This document shows positions 9,141 to 17,992 of a DNA stretch of 64,000 nt, piece by piece. Each line of letters begins with the position of its first letter. The stretch's first letter is position 1. The translations under genes were made by a program, and so were the position numbers. The notes under the pieces were generated by a model. That model was not told the origin of the DNA, did not search any database, and saw only the letters and a list, made by a program, of their open reading frames with translations. Source of the stretch: Ch67 sp041395845 (GTDB taxonomy: Bacteria > Pseudomonadota > Gammaproteobacteria > Pseudomonadales > Ketobacteraceae). The stretch spans positions 1-64,000 of the forward strand of contig JAWKZS010000001.1 of assembly GCA_041395845.1 (NCBI GenBank), read 5' to 3'.

Positions 9141-9713
9141 GCGATCCAGTACTTCTTCGGCTTCGGCAATCACCAGATAACGCAGCGGACTGTCCCGCTC
9201 CAGGGTGCGAAACGGATAGCAGGCGACAAGTGCCAGCACCGGTCGATCGGCTTCCAGTGCAATTTGCGATTGCCGGATATCGGCAATATGGATTTCGCTC
9301 ACCCGAAACGACTGGCGCAAACCGTCGGCTCGTTCCAGCTCGAAGGATTCACCGATCTGCACCTGCTCAAGAAAGGCAAAATGAGTGTCGCGATGTCCAC
9401 CGATCACACTCACGCCGGATTCACCCGGTTTGACGCTGGCGCTGAGATGGGCCGGGGCGAATGCAAGGTTGCGGCCACTGGCACCGTTGAGCACGACAAG
9501 ATGCTGATCCTGCGATGCGAAATGCAGCCGCGCCAGTGGCCAGGTGTCCGCCCAGGGCCAGGGTTTGTAGTGACCACCCATGCGCTGGGTTTTGTACCAG
9601 GCTTCCTGCAGCAGCCACTGTGCAAGTATTGCTTTTGCTGACATATACACACCACTCCCCAGGTTCCAGATAGCCATTCCGATCAGTCCTGCCAGTATCA
9701 GTCGTTTCAACAT
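9108..9713 (-). CDS. Class GN (marine proteobacterial) sortase
   Basis: Membrane-anchored cysteine transpeptidase expected to process the C-terminal signal of the adjacent target protein. It is 201 residues from ATG 9713. There is an N-terminal membrane segment (about 5-25), then a sortase barrel with catalytic His in VIGGHRDTHFAFL, catalytic Cys in LALVACYPFRTL and the downstream Arg in PLRYLVIAEA. An alternative ATG six bases upstream is too close to the GGGGGA ribosome site, so 9713 is preferred. The gene start overlaps the end of the target gene, so the two are translationally coupled. Other classes of sortase are unlikely given ACYPF and the dedicated neighbour. Confidence 0.9.
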   Translation of the reverse strand: MLKRLILAGLIGMAIWNLGSGVYMSAKAILAQWLLQEAWYKTQRMGGHYKPWPWADTWPLARLHFASQDQHLVVLNGASGRNLAFAPAHLSASVKPGESGVSVIGGHRDTHFAFLEQVQIGESFELERADGLRQSFRVSEIHIADIRQSQIALEADRPVLALVACYPFRTLERDSPLRYLVIAEAEEVLDRSAVGIHKFYL

Positions 9714-11794
9714 GCGCATTCCCCCGGACGGAATTCACAGCGTTGCCAGACCAGCAGGGCAGCGAGCGCACAGAGCAGTCCAAGCAGCCAGTGCCATTCC
9801 AGATCCAGCGCGGTGGCGGGATAGCCCACGCCCGGTGCCAGCTGTTGCGCCCCTTGCGGCATCAGACTGGGAACCGCTTCGCTGCGCAGCGGAGTCTGTT
9901 CAGGGCGGGCAATGACCTGCTCCACCGCGATGAAACTGGTGAAGGGAGTGATGATCTGGTAGTCCAGTCCGACCTGGATGATGTCGGCCTTCGCAGCCTG
10001 GGCATCGCCGGTCTGCCGCGCGACATCCTGCAGGTGAGTCACTTTTGCCCGCGCCCACAACGTGGCAATACCAGCGCTGTCGGGTTGATCGGGATGCGTA
10101 TGGAGTCGGGTTTGCCAGGGCTGCTGCTGGAAAGTGCCGGTCAGGTGAATCTGCTGCGGACGTTCGCTGCAGCGCAGATGCACCAGCAGCGGTTCACCGG
10201 CAAACAGATCCGGCAGAGGATTCGGATAGGTTTCGTCGCAGCGGCCGGCGGTGTCCAGCTGCACGCTGGTCAACACCGGGCGACGGATCTTGTCGAACAG
10301 GGTCTGCATCTGTTGCTGCACTTCATTCTGCGCGCCGATCAGGGTGAAGGTGCCCCGCCCCGCACTCGCGGCCTTGCGCATGAAATACTGATTCGGTGCG
10401 GAGCCGATACCGACGGTGTAGAGCCGGTCGTTGCCAATGCGCTGCTCGATCAGCTGGAACAGTGCATTTTCGTTGCCGACACTGCCATCGGTGATAAACA
10501 CGATCTGGCGCAGGAATTCGCTGCGATTGGGCAGATCGAAAGCGGCCTGCAGCGCGGGCAGCATCTCGGTACCACCGTCAGCGCGCAGACGGCTGACAAA
10601 CCGGCGCGCCTGCTGCAGGTTATCGGCAGTCGCTTTCACCACATCATTGAACAGCAGCTGAAAGTCGGAGTTGAATTCGATGACGTTAAAGGCGTCTTCG
10701 GGACGTAGCTGCTGCAACGCAAAATCCAGCGCCTGCTGGGCCTGCGGCATGGCGACGCCTGCCATCGAACCGGAGGTGTCGATGATCAGAATGAGTTCGC
10801 GGGGCGGGATCACCAGCGCCGTTTCATCCACCGGCGGCAACACCATCAGCATCGCGTGCGCCTGATCGTTGACGGTTTCATGAAACACGGCAGCCACGGG
10901 CGCCTGTTGCGGCACGGGTGCCCAGCGCAGGACAAAGTCGCGATCCATCGTAATGGCGCCATTGTCCGGCTGGATTTGATAGCGATCGCCGTGCTGCTGT
11001 TGCGACAGGCGATGATAGGGCGCGTCCAGCTGCGCCAGCACAAATCCCGGCTGCAGATCGATGTGAATGCTGGCCTGGTGGGAATCAGCGCCGACGCTGC
11101 GGGTCTGCGGCGGCGTGATCGCGGGCGCATCGGCCACGGCGTCGGTGGCAAATGCCCAGCCGCTGCCTTGCAGGACGGTTGAAGTTGCTTCCGCGGGGGC
11201 GCCGGGAATGTAGCGCGGTGTCAGGGTGGTGGGCAGACGCAATTCCACGCGGCCCTGATCGTAATGCAGCGGCTGGATCACGGTGAGGTTCACCGTCACG
11301 GTTTCACCCGGCCCGATATTGGCGACGCGGCTGGTGAACAGGTTTGGCCGCTGCTGTTCAACCAAGCCGGCGCGCTGGCCCTGGGCCCGGGCCTGGACAT
11401 ATTCCTGCCGCGCCTGCTCGCGCTCTTTCACCCGTCCCTGAATGATGCGCTCACCGATGCGGATGTCCATCGCGCTGACGGCGGCGTTATCCTGCAGGGG
11501 AAACACGTAATCCGCTTCCACCCAGTCGGCGCTGTCATTGCGGAAGGTCTGCTGGAGCTGCAACCGGGCCTGCAGACCGCTCACCTGCACGTCATAACGG
11601 GTGGACAGGGTGAGCAGCGCCTGCCATCCGCCGGCATCCTTTACCAACAGTTGTCCGGCACCCACGTCGTCGGCACGGGTATAACGTTCGCTGGCATGGG
11701 CGGGCGACATGATGATGACCATGACAATCAGCATCAGGATGGATAACAGCAGATCCCAATGGGGAAAGCGTGAACGGGGCGACGGGTGCAACAT
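9707..11794 (-). CDS. Marine-type sortase target protein with VIT and VWA domains
   Basis: Cell-envelope protein of 695 residues. Order: signal peptide/membrane segment (about 15-35, ending near SPAHA-SERY), VIT domain (about 50-175), VWA domain with the metal-ion adhesion motif DTSGSM (near residue 340), then a C-terminal beta region and a sorting signal YPATA followed by a hydrophobic span WHWLLGLLCALAALLVW and a short tail. The usual LPxTA-like box is here YPATA, and the tail has few basic residues but three cysteines. The start at 11794 is preferred over a longer open frame because GGAAG precedes it and the signal peptide then lies at the N-terminus. The family is usually the sole substrate of the adjacent sortase; what it binds is not known. 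Confidence 0.87.
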   Translation of the reverse strand: MLHPSPRSRFPHWDLLLSILMLIVMVIIMSPAHASERYTRADDVGAGQLLVKDAGGWQALLTLSTRYDVQVSGLQARLQLQQTFRNDSADWVEADYVFPLQDNAAVSAMDIRIGERIIQGRVKEREQARQEYVQARAQGQRAGLVEQQRPNLFTSRVANIGPGETVTVNLTVIQPLHYDQGRVELRLPTTLTPRYIPGAPAEATSTVLQGSGWAFATDAVADAPAITPPQTRSVGADSHQASIHIDLQPGFVLAQLDAPYHRLSQQQHGDRYQIQPDNGAITMDRDFVLRWAPVPQQAPVAAVFHETVNDQAHAMLMVLPPVDETALVIPPRELILIIDTSGSMAGVAMPQAQQALDFALQQLRPEDAFNVIEFNSDFQLLFNDVVKATADNLQQARRFVSRLRADGGTEMLPALQAAFDLPNRSEFLRQIVFITDGSVGNENALFQLIEQRIGNDRLYTVGIGSAPNQYFMRKAASAGRGTFTLIGAQNEVQQQMQTLFDKIRRPVLTSVQLDTAGRCDETYPNPLPDLFAGEPLLVHLRCSERPQQIHLTGTFQQQPWQTRLHTHPDQPDSAGIATLWARAKVTHLQDVARQTGDAQAAKADIIQVGLDYQIITPFTSFIAVEQVIARPEQTPLRSEAVPSLMPQGAQQLAPGVGYPATALDLEWHWLLGLLCALAALLVWQRCEFRPGECAC

Positions 11795-11840
11795 GGGGCA
11801 GCTTCCTTGTGGTGTTGGCGATGGCACCATTAGGCCGCCC

Positions 11841-11856
11841 AAAGCGGGCAACGCCC
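11841..11856 (+). repeat. Operator-like 16-bp repeat, copy 1
   Basis: First copy of AAAGCGGGCAACGCCC, containing the dyad GGGC-AAC-GCCC. The identical second copy starts 53 bases later. It lies between the divergent sortase-target gene and the AttH/CrtC-like operon. Confidence 0.7.
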
Positions 11857-11893
11857 GGCCGCAATCCGGTCGCGATCCTGATCAATTGTGACA

Positions 11894-11909
11894 AAAGCGG
11901 GCAACGCCC
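11894..11909 (+). repeat. Operator-like 16-bp repeat, copy 2
   Basis: Exact second copy of AAAGCGGGCAACGCCC. The 53-base spacing is close to five helical turns, so two bound dimers would lie on one face of the DNA. It is 36 bases upstream of a candidate -35 box. Confidence 0.7.
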
Positions 11910-11944
11910 ATGGACAGGCGACTGTTATTTGTCGTATTCACACC

Positions 11945-11973
11945 TTGTTTGCATCCGCCCCACTTAGTACATT
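11945..11973 (+). promoter_or_regulatory. Candidate sigma-70 promoter for the AttH/CrtC-like operon
   Basis: TTGTTT at 11945-11950 and TACATT at 11968-11973, separated by 17 bases. Transcription would begin about 25 bases before the ATG at 12006. Both hexamers are imperfect. Confidence 0.4.
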
Positions 11974-12005
11974 TACTTTACAACAATCAGAAGGGCCCAG
12001 CAGTC

Positions 12006-13034
12006 ATGGACTTAAGCAAGCAGCAGCACGTTCGCCTCGAACCCCGCGACGAATTCACCCATCCCATTGAAGCAGCGAAGAATTTCAATGAGAGCATGTA
12101 CATCAACCTGTTCGATCCGGAACGCAAGGCCGGCGGCTGGTTCCGGGTGGGCAACCGTCCCAATGAAGGCCATGCAGAAGTGTCCTGCTGCGTGTATTTT
12201 CCCGATGGCCGGGTCGGATTCATGTTCCAGCGCCCGAAAATTTCCGGTAACGACGCCATTGCCGCCGGGGGCATGCGCTTCGACATCGTCGAGCCGTTCA
12301 AGAAACTGCGGCTGACCTACGAAGGCAAACTCTGCATTCTGAAGAATCCTGCCGACATGGCCGATCCGAAAGCTGCCTTCGCCAACAACCCGATCGTGCC
12401 CTGTTCCCTGGCGATCGACTATGAAGGCGTTTCCCCGGTTTACGGCGGCGAAGCGGTGGATGAAAACGGCAATCCGGTGGAAGAGCATCCGGATGAATCC
12501 TTCGCCCGCGCCCATTACGAACAGCACATGGCCGGCAAAGGCGAAATCCGCGTCGGTGACGAAGTGCTGCAGCTGAACGGTTTCGGCCTGCGCGACCATT
12601 CCTGGGGCCCCCGCTACTGGCAGAACCTGTACTGGTACCGCTGGATTCCAATGAACTTCGGCCGCGACTTCGCCATGAACATTTCCGTCGTGCAGATGGC
12701 CAGTGGCCGCCAGCATATCTGGGGCATGGTGCTGAAAAACGGCCGCTATCACTTCATCGAAAAAGCGACACTGGATACCACTTACGACGCCGACCACAGT
12801 TCAGAATCCCTGCGCGCCTATGTGAAAACCGACGAGGGTGAATACCACGTGGAAGGCAAAGTGCTGTCGCTGATTCCGCTGCGCAACCGCCGCCAGAAAG
12901 ACAACGGCGAGTGGATGAACACCCGCATCACCGAAGGCTTTGCGGAATTCCACTGCAACGACCAGACCGGTTACGGCATGGCGGAATATCTGGATCAGAT
13001 CGTCGACGGTATTCCGGTGGGGAACCGCGCGTGA
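12006..13034 (+). CDS. AttH/CrtC-like lipocalin-fold protein (DUF7064 type)
   Basis: 342 residues, no signal peptide, function unknown. The protein has two halves: an N-terminal region with the segment GGWFRVGNRPNEGHAE (about 38-53), and a C-terminal half with the conserved motif RDHSWGPRYWQNLYWYRW near residue 198, characteristic of AttH/CrtC-like (hydroxyneurosporene-synthase-like) calycin folds that handle lipids. The ATG at 12006 is preceded by AGAAGG; an open frame 96 bases longer lacks a ribosome site. It overlaps the next gene by four bases (GTGA), so a functional partnership with the kinase is likely. A lipid-binding or hydratase role is inference. Confidence 0.7.
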   Translation: MDLSKQQHVRLEPRDEFTHPIEAAKNFNESMYINLFDPERKAGGWFRVGNRPNEGHAEVSCCVYFPDGRVGFMFQRPKISGNDAIAAGGMRFDIVEPFKKLRLTYEGKLCILKNPADMADPKAAFANNPIVPCSLAIDYEGVSPVYGGEAVDENGNPVEEHPDESFARAHYEQHMAGKGEIRVGDEVLQLNGFGLRDHSWGPRYWQNLYWYRWIPMNFGRDFAMNISVVQMASGRQHIWGMVLKNGRYHFIEKATLDTTYDADHSSESLRAYVKTDEGEYHVEGKVLSLIPLRNRRQKDNGEWMNTRITEGFAEFHCNDQTGYGMAEYLDQIVDGIPVGNRA

Positions 13035-14020
13035 CCCTGGATGAACTGCAAACCGGACTGGCCGCGGTGGCCCGTCGCGCGCTGGATCAGGCCTGTGAAG
13101 TGGCCCATCCGGTGCGACTGTCGGGCGGTGCCTCGGCGGAAACCTGGAAATTCGATCTGCTGACCCCTGCCGGTGCGCGCCCCTGCATTCTGCGCCGCTC
13201 GGCCACCAGCGAACGCAACCGTTTTGCCACGTCGGTGAGCAAGGCGCTGGAAGCCCAGCTGCAGCGCCTTGCCCGGGCACAGGGCGTTCCCTGTGCCGAG
13301 ATCCTGTTCGAACTGGACCCGCAGGACGGCCTGGGGGAAGGCTATGTGATGAGCCGGGTCGCCGGTGAAACCCTGGCGCCGAAAATCCTGTCCCGGCCGG
13401 AGCTGGAAACCGCCCGCACCACCCTGGCCGCCCAGTGCGGTTCGATTCTGGCGGCGCTGCATTCAGTGGATGTCAGCAGCCTGGCCGCGCAGATGCCGGA
13501 TCAGTCCGCCCTGCCCCAGCTGGATCAGCTGGAAGCGCTGTACCGCAGTTTCGAGCAGCCACAACCGGTGTTCGAATATGCGTTGCGCTGGCTGCGGGAA
13601 CGGGCGCCGGTGAACGACCAACTGCGCCTGGTGCACGGGGATTTCCGCAACGGCAATTTTGTGGTGGATGAACGGGGCATGGCCGCCGTGCTGGACTGGG
13701 AACTGGCCCATCGCGGCGACCCTGCGGAGGATTTCGGCTGGCTGTGCGTGCGCTCCTGGCGTTTCTCGCGGCCGGAAAACCCGGTGGGCGGCTTCGGCTC
13801 CCTGCAGCAATTACTGGACGCCTACGAACAGGCTGGCGGCACCCCCGTCTCGCTGGAACGCATCCGTTACTGGCAAGCCTTTGGTACCCTGCGCTGGGGC
13901 ATCATCTGCCTGTTCCAGGTATTCAGTCATCTGCGCGGCGAACAGCAATCCGTGGAACTTGCGGCCATCGGCCGACGTGTGTCCGAAACCGAATTCGACC
14001 TGATGGAGTTGATCAGCTGA
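13031..14020 (+). CDS. APH/ACAD10-type phosphotransferase
   Basis: Predicted small-molecule kinase of 329 residues with the aminoglycoside-phosphotransferase fold. Visible are the N-lobe SGGASAETWKFDL (about 30-42), the catalytic loop LVHGDFRNGNFVV (near residue 200) and the metal-binding LDWELAHRGDPAEDFGWL (about 220-237). The GTG start at 13031 overlaps the upstream stop. The best-understood relatives are the kinase domains of ACAD10/ACAD11, which phosphorylate 4-hydroxy acids; with a lipocalin-like partner upstream and DUF6285 downstream, a hydroxylated lipid or acyl substrate is a reasonable guess. Aminoglycoside resistance is unlikely from this context. Confidence 0.85.
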   Translation: MTLDELQTGLAAVARRALDQACEVAHPVRLSGGASAETWKFDLLTPAGARPCILRRSATSERNRFATSVSKALEAQLQRLARAQGVPCAEILFELDPQDGLGEGYVMSRVAGETLAPKILSRPELETARTTLAAQCGSILAALHSVDVSSLAAQMPDQSALPQLDQLEALYRSFEQPQPVFEYALRWLRERAPVNDQLRLVHGDFRNGNFVVDERGMAAVLDWELAHRGDPAEDFGWLCVRSWRFSRPENPVGGFGSLQQLLDAYEQAGGTPVSLERIRYWQAFGTLRWGIICLFQVFSHLRGEQQSVELAAIGRRVSETEFDLMELIS

Positions 14021-14382
14021 TGCCAACCGATCGCCCTACGGCGGTGGAAATCCTCTCCGCCATCGACCAGTTTCTGCAGGACAAGGTGGCGCCCCAGCTG
14101 GATGCGCACACCCAGTTCCATCTGAAAGTCACCCGCAATCTGCTGGGGCTGCTGCAACGGGAATGGCAGCAGCAGACTTCATTTTGCGCCGCCGAACTGG
14201 CACGTCTGCAGGCACTGCTGGACAACGACAGTGAAGATCTGGACGCGCTCAACCGGGAGTTGTGCGAGGCCATCCGCAGCGGCAGCCTGGGCATGGACAA
14301 CCCGGCGCTGATCCAGCATCTGCAGGCCACCGCCCGCGCCAAGCTGGCCATCGACAACCCCCGCTACCTGGCAGGCCGCTGA
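14020..14382 (+). CDS. DUF6285-type protein
   Basis: 120-residue, mostly helical, soluble protein of unknown function. It starts MPTDRPTAVEILSAIDQFLQ and carries the family-like segments FHLKVTRNLLGLLQREW (about 32-48) and LNRELCEAIRSGSL. The ATG overlaps the kinase stop by one base (TGATG), so it is translated with it. Proteins of this family recur next to APH-type phosphotransferases and acyl-CoA dehydrogenases, which suggests an accessory subunit of the kinase. No acyl-CoA dehydrogenase is present here. Confidence 0.7.
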   Translation: MPTDRPTAVEILSAIDQFLQDKVAPQLDAHTQFHLKVTRNLLGLLQREWQQQTSFCAAELARLQALLDNDSEDLDALNRELCEAIRSGSLGMDNPALIQHLQATARAKLAIDNPRYLAGR

Positions 14383-14458
14383 CGCCTGCCAATTGCCATC
14401 CCCCGGACTTTAGTGGTACTTTCGTACCATTAAAACAATAACACCGGGGAATCCTTCC

Positions 14459-16588
14459 ATGCCACGTTCACTCAGGGCTGCGGCCACCCTGCTGGGCCTG
14501 CTGTCCAGCCTGTCCGCCATCGCCGGCCTGCCGCTGCACAGCGGCACCAAAACCCTGCAACTGGATCAGACCATCAGCGACCCGGCCTTTTTCGACGCCA
14601 GCGGCCGCGAAGTGGTATTGCACGGCTGGAACGCCTCCGGCTCGGTAAAACTGCTGAGCCGTGGCTTCAAACCCTTCGACAATGCCGAGGACGCCGCCCG
14701 CAGCTTTGGCCTGATGCGCCACTACACCGGCGCCAATCTGGTACGTTTCACCCTGAGCTGGGAAGGCACCCATCCCCAGGTGGACACGCTGGACACGGCC
14801 TACCTGGATGCCATCGCGGAGCAGGTGCGCGCCGCCATCGCCGAAGGCATGTATGTCTATCTGGATTACCACACGGATCTGTATTCCCGTCACCTGTTCA
14901 ACAGCGACGACCGCTTCACCGGCAACGGCGCGCCCCAGTGGATCATCGATGGCGGCGACTACAGCCAGCCCGGTTGTGGCGCCCTCTGCTTCAACTGGAG
15001 CATGCACACCATCGTGAACCCGCGGGTGCGGGCGGCCTACCGCAATTTCTGGCACAACGCGCCGCTGTACTCCGTGGCCGGCGAACGCCGGGTGCAGGAT
15101 GAATTCCTCTGGCAGTTGCGCGCGTCCCTGCTGTATCTGAAAGACCGCTTCAGCACAGCCGAGTGGCAACACATTGTCGGCGTGCAACCGTTCAACGAGC
15201 CGGTGTACGGCCGTGGCCACGTCAATACCGCCGACGAATTCGATAACGAAAAACTGTGGCCGTTCTATCAGCGGGTGCGCGCAGTGATGGATGACACTGG
15301 CTGGAACAGCCAGTGGGTATTCGCCGAACCACTGGTGTTCTGGCACACCAACGCCGGCTTTTTCACGCCGCCTACTGGTGGCCACTATCTGCGGGACATT
15401 CCGCAATCCGGCTATGTCTTCGCACCGCATTTCTACGACGCCGCCCGCATGGGTGTCACCAATCTGAACCGGGTGGAAAACGCGGAATATTTCCCGGAAA
15501 TCGATTACGTGCGGGATGAAACCCGCTTCCTGAATATGCCGGTAGTCGTCGGTGAATTCGGCATGTGGCTGAAGGACCAGAACGGCGGCGCCAAGGATTA
15601 CGCCCGCATGGTGAACGCGGTTTATCAGGCCTTTGACGCCAGTGATCGCCGTCGCACCAGCAAGGATCGCCGGCTGGATTTTTACACTCTGGCGCTGTCT
15701 GCCACCCAATGGCACTGGGACATCTACAAGGACCAGCACCAGGAATTGCGCAACGGCAACCCGGCCCATGTCATCACGGAAGGGGATGGCTGGAACGATG
15801 AGGATTTTTCTGCCATCAAGGGTGACTCGCTCACCGTAGGCGCCGATATCGTCGGGCGCATTTATCCCCAGGCGATTCAGGGGCGGCTGGTGAATTTCTT
15901 TTATCACCCCGCCGCGCTGGACGGCGCCGGACGCCGGATGAACTGGGCCGCCATCGACACCCATGGTCAGCGCCTGCTGGCAGACGTGCCGTTTGCGCTG
16001 ATCACCTGGCAGGGTACCCATTCTGCACTGCCGACCGAGATTTTCATTCCGCCGCAGTTTGCCGCAGAGCAGTTGCAGGTAGTGACGGCGAATGGCATCT
16101 GGCGCGCAGGACAGAGCGATCCTGCCATTGCGCTGGTGCCCGACCGCGACAACGCCAACAGCGGATACCGGTTACAGATTCAGGCTGAATCCGGTTCGCC
16201 GCAGGAACTGCATTTCGCGTTGATCGTCGCCGCTGACGTGGCGTTGCCGGAGTCGCTATCGCAGTGGCTGCAGGACGACATCAACCAGTACCGGCATCCG
16301 GTGATCCTGACCGGACGTATGCGTGATCCCAATTACCAGACCGATCCCTATCAGGTGGAAGCCGTAAAGGTTAGCGCCAGCGCGACGCAGTTTCTGGTAT
16401 TCCGCCAGATATTGCTGCAGTGGGAAAGCGACGCGGCAGTCACGATTCTGCGTAATGGCAAGGCCGTGTTCAACGGCAGCGCCAGCGGCAAAAAAGCCTT
16501 CTGGTCACTGGTGGGACTTGGCGATGAATTCCAGATTTGCCAGCAGGATGAGATGGATGCGTGCAGTCGGGTGATCCCGTTCCACTGA
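14459..16588 (+). CDS. Secreted glycoside hydrolase, GH5 / endoglycoceramidase-like
   Basis: Exported glycosidase of 709 residues. It has a signal peptide (residues 1-22, ending SAIA-G), then a TIM-barrel region from about 40 to 450 with the acid/base glutamate in VQPFNEPVYG (near residue 247) and the nucleophile glutamate in VVVGEFGMW (near residue 365), both as in clan GH-A. After the barrel comes a beta-rich C-terminal part (about 480-700) like the jelly-roll domain of endoglycoceramidases. GGGGAA precedes the ATG. The substrate could be a glycolipid or beta-glucan; sequence alone does not decide. Confidence 0.82.
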   Translation: MPRSLRAAATLLGLLSSLSAIAGLPLHSGTKTLQLDQTISDPAFFDASGREVVLHGWNASGSVKLLSRGFKPFDNAEDAARSFGLMRHYTGANLVRFTLSWEGTHPQVDTLDTAYLDAIAEQVRAAIAEGMYVYLDYHTDLYSRHLFNSDDRFTGNGAPQWIIDGGDYSQPGCGALCFNWSMHTIVNPRVRAAYRNFWHNAPLYSVAGERRVQDEFLWQLRASLLYLKDRFSTAEWQHIVGVQPFNEPVYGRGHVNTADEFDNEKLWPFYQRVRAVMDDTGWNSQWVFAEPLVFWHTNAGFFTPPTGGHYLRDIPQSGYVFAPHFYDAARMGVTNLNRVENAEYFPEIDYVRDETRFLNMPVVVGEFGMWLKDQNGGAKDYARMVNAVYQAFDASDRRRTSKDRRLDFYTLALSATQWHWDIYKDQHQELRNGNPAHVITEGDGWNDEDFSAIKGDSLTVGADIVGRIYPQAIQGRLVNFFYHPAALDGAGRRMNWAAIDTHGQRLLADVPFALITWQGTHSALPTEIFIPPQFAAEQLQVVTANGIWRAGQSDPAIALVPDRDNANSGYRLQIQAESGSPQELHFALIVAADVALPESLSQWLQDDINQYRHPVILTGRMRDPNYQTDPYQVEAVKVSASATQFLVFRQILLQWESDAAVTILRNGKAVFNGSASGKKAFWSLVGLGDEFQICQQDEMDACSRVIPFH

Positions 16589-16643
16589 GGCAAGCTCAAA
16601 CAACAAAAATAAACCAGCGCTGACAATTCTCCCCTTTAAACTG

Positions 16644-16680
16644 AGAGGATGGCCGCTAACATGGCGGCCTCTTCATTTTC
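16644..16680 (+). terminator. Possible terminator after the GH5-type gene
   Basis: Stem GGCCGC (16651-16656) with GCGGCC (16664-16669), extended by an AGAGG/CCTCT pair, followed by TTCATTTTC. It ends 14 bases before the next ATG and could instead be a leader hairpin of that gene. Confidence 0.45.
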
Positions 16681-16693
16681 AGGGGGACATAAC

Positions 16694-17992
16694 ATGTCCA
16701 AACATCGAATTGTCATCGTCGGCGGCGGCGCCGGAGGGCTGGAACTGGCCACGCTGCTGGGTGATCGTCTGGGCCGCAAGCAGAAAGCCGATATTCTGCT
16801 GGTGGACGCCAACCTGACCCATCTGTGGAAACCGCGCCTGCACGAAGTGGCCGCCGGCGCCCTCAATGCCGACGTGGATGAACTGTCCTACGCTGGCCAC
16901 GCCAAACGTCATCACTTCCATTTTGCGTTGGGCCGCATGAGCGGACTGGACCGCTCGCGTCAGGAAATCATTCTGGCCGCGCATTTTGACGAAGCCGACA
17001 TGATCCTGCCGGAGCGCCGCATCGGCTACGACACCCTGGTGATCGCCATCGGCAGCAACACCAACGATTTCGGCACACCGGGAGCGCGGGACAACTGCAT
17101 TTTCCTCGACCGGCGCAGCGCGGCAGAACGTTTCCACCGCACCTTTCTGAACGAATACCTGAAAGCCGGCACCCACATGCCGCCGGAAGACAAGCACTGC
17201 AATATCGCCATCATCGGTGCCGGTGCCACCGGTGTCGAACTGGCGGCCGAACTCAATCATTCCGCCCATGAATTGACTGAATATGGCTTCGACCAGATCA
17301 AGCCGGAAAATGTCACCATCACCATTATCGAAGCGGCGGATCGCGTGCTGCCGGTGCTGTCGCCGAAAGCCTCTGCGGCGATTCTGGAACAGTTGCACAA
17401 ACTGAACGTACGCGTGTTGCTGGGGGAAATGGTGACGCAGATTACCGCCGACGGCCTGCACACCAAGAGTGGCAAATTCGTGCCGGCATCATTGAAAGTC
17501 TGGAGCGCGGGCATCAAGGCGCCGGAATTCCTGCGCGAGATCGACGGGCTGGAATCCAACCGTATCAACCAGCTGGTGGTGAAGCAGAATATGCAGACCA
17601 CCCGCGACGACAATATTTTTGCGTTCGGTGACTGCGCCCAGTGTCCACGCCCGGACACCGGCACCCCGGTCCCGCCCCGCGCGCAAACCGCCCATCAGCA
17701 GGCGCTGGTGCTGGCAAAGTCATTGATCAATCGGGTGAACGGCAAACCGCTGCTGGATTTCGTCTATCGCGACAAGGGCTCGCTGATCTCCCTCAGCAAA
17801 GCCGGCAGCGTGGGCAACGTGATGGGGAATCTGAGCAAGGATTTCACCTTCGAAGGCAAAGTGGCGCGCTTCATGTACATCACGCTGTATCGGATGCACC
17901 AGTACACGCTGCACGGTTTTTTCCGTACCGCGCTGCTGATCCTGCGGGACCGGCTGGCACGGCGCACCGGCCCCAAGCTGAAGCTGCACTGA
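16694..17992 (+). CDS. NAD(P)/FAD-dependent oxidoreductase, type II NADH dehydrogenase-like
   Basis: Peripheral membrane flavoenzyme of 432 residues, expected to pass electrons from NADH to quinone without proton pumping. The FAD-binding start HRIVIVGGGAGGLELATLL, the NAD(H)-binding IIGAGATGVELAAEL (about 187-201) and the second FAD contact FAFGDCAQCP (near residue 313) are present. The C-terminal part (about 390-425) is amphipathic and could attach to the membrane. The ATG at 16694, with AGGGGG upstream, is preferred to an open extension of 15 codons. It converges directly on the DUF4124 gene with no gap. Confidence 0.85.
   Translation: MSKHRIVIVGGGAGGLELATLLGDRLGRKQKADILLVDANLTHLWKPRLHEVAAGALNADVDELSYAGHAKRHHFHFALGRMSGLDRSRQEIILAAHFDEADMILPERRIGYDTLVIAIGSNTNDFGTPGARDNCIFLDRRSAAERFHRTFLNEYLKAGTHMPPEDKHCNIAIIGAGATGVELAAELNHSAHELTEYGFDQIKPENVTITIIEAADRVLPVLSPKASAAILEQLHKLNVRVLLGEMVTQITADGLHTKSGKFVPASLKVWSAGIKAPEFLREIDGLESNRINQLVVKQNMQTTRDDNIFAFGDCAQCPRPDTGTPVPPRAQTAHQQALVLAKSLINRVNGKPLLDFVYRDKGSLISLSKAGSVGNVMGNLSKDFTFEGKVARFMYITLYRMHQYTLHGFFRTALLILRDRLARRTGPKLKLH

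Noticed and set aside
14468..16021. 517-codon open frame antisense to the GH5-type gene
   Set aside because: No domain resemblance; arises from GC-rich codon usage of the glycosidase gene.
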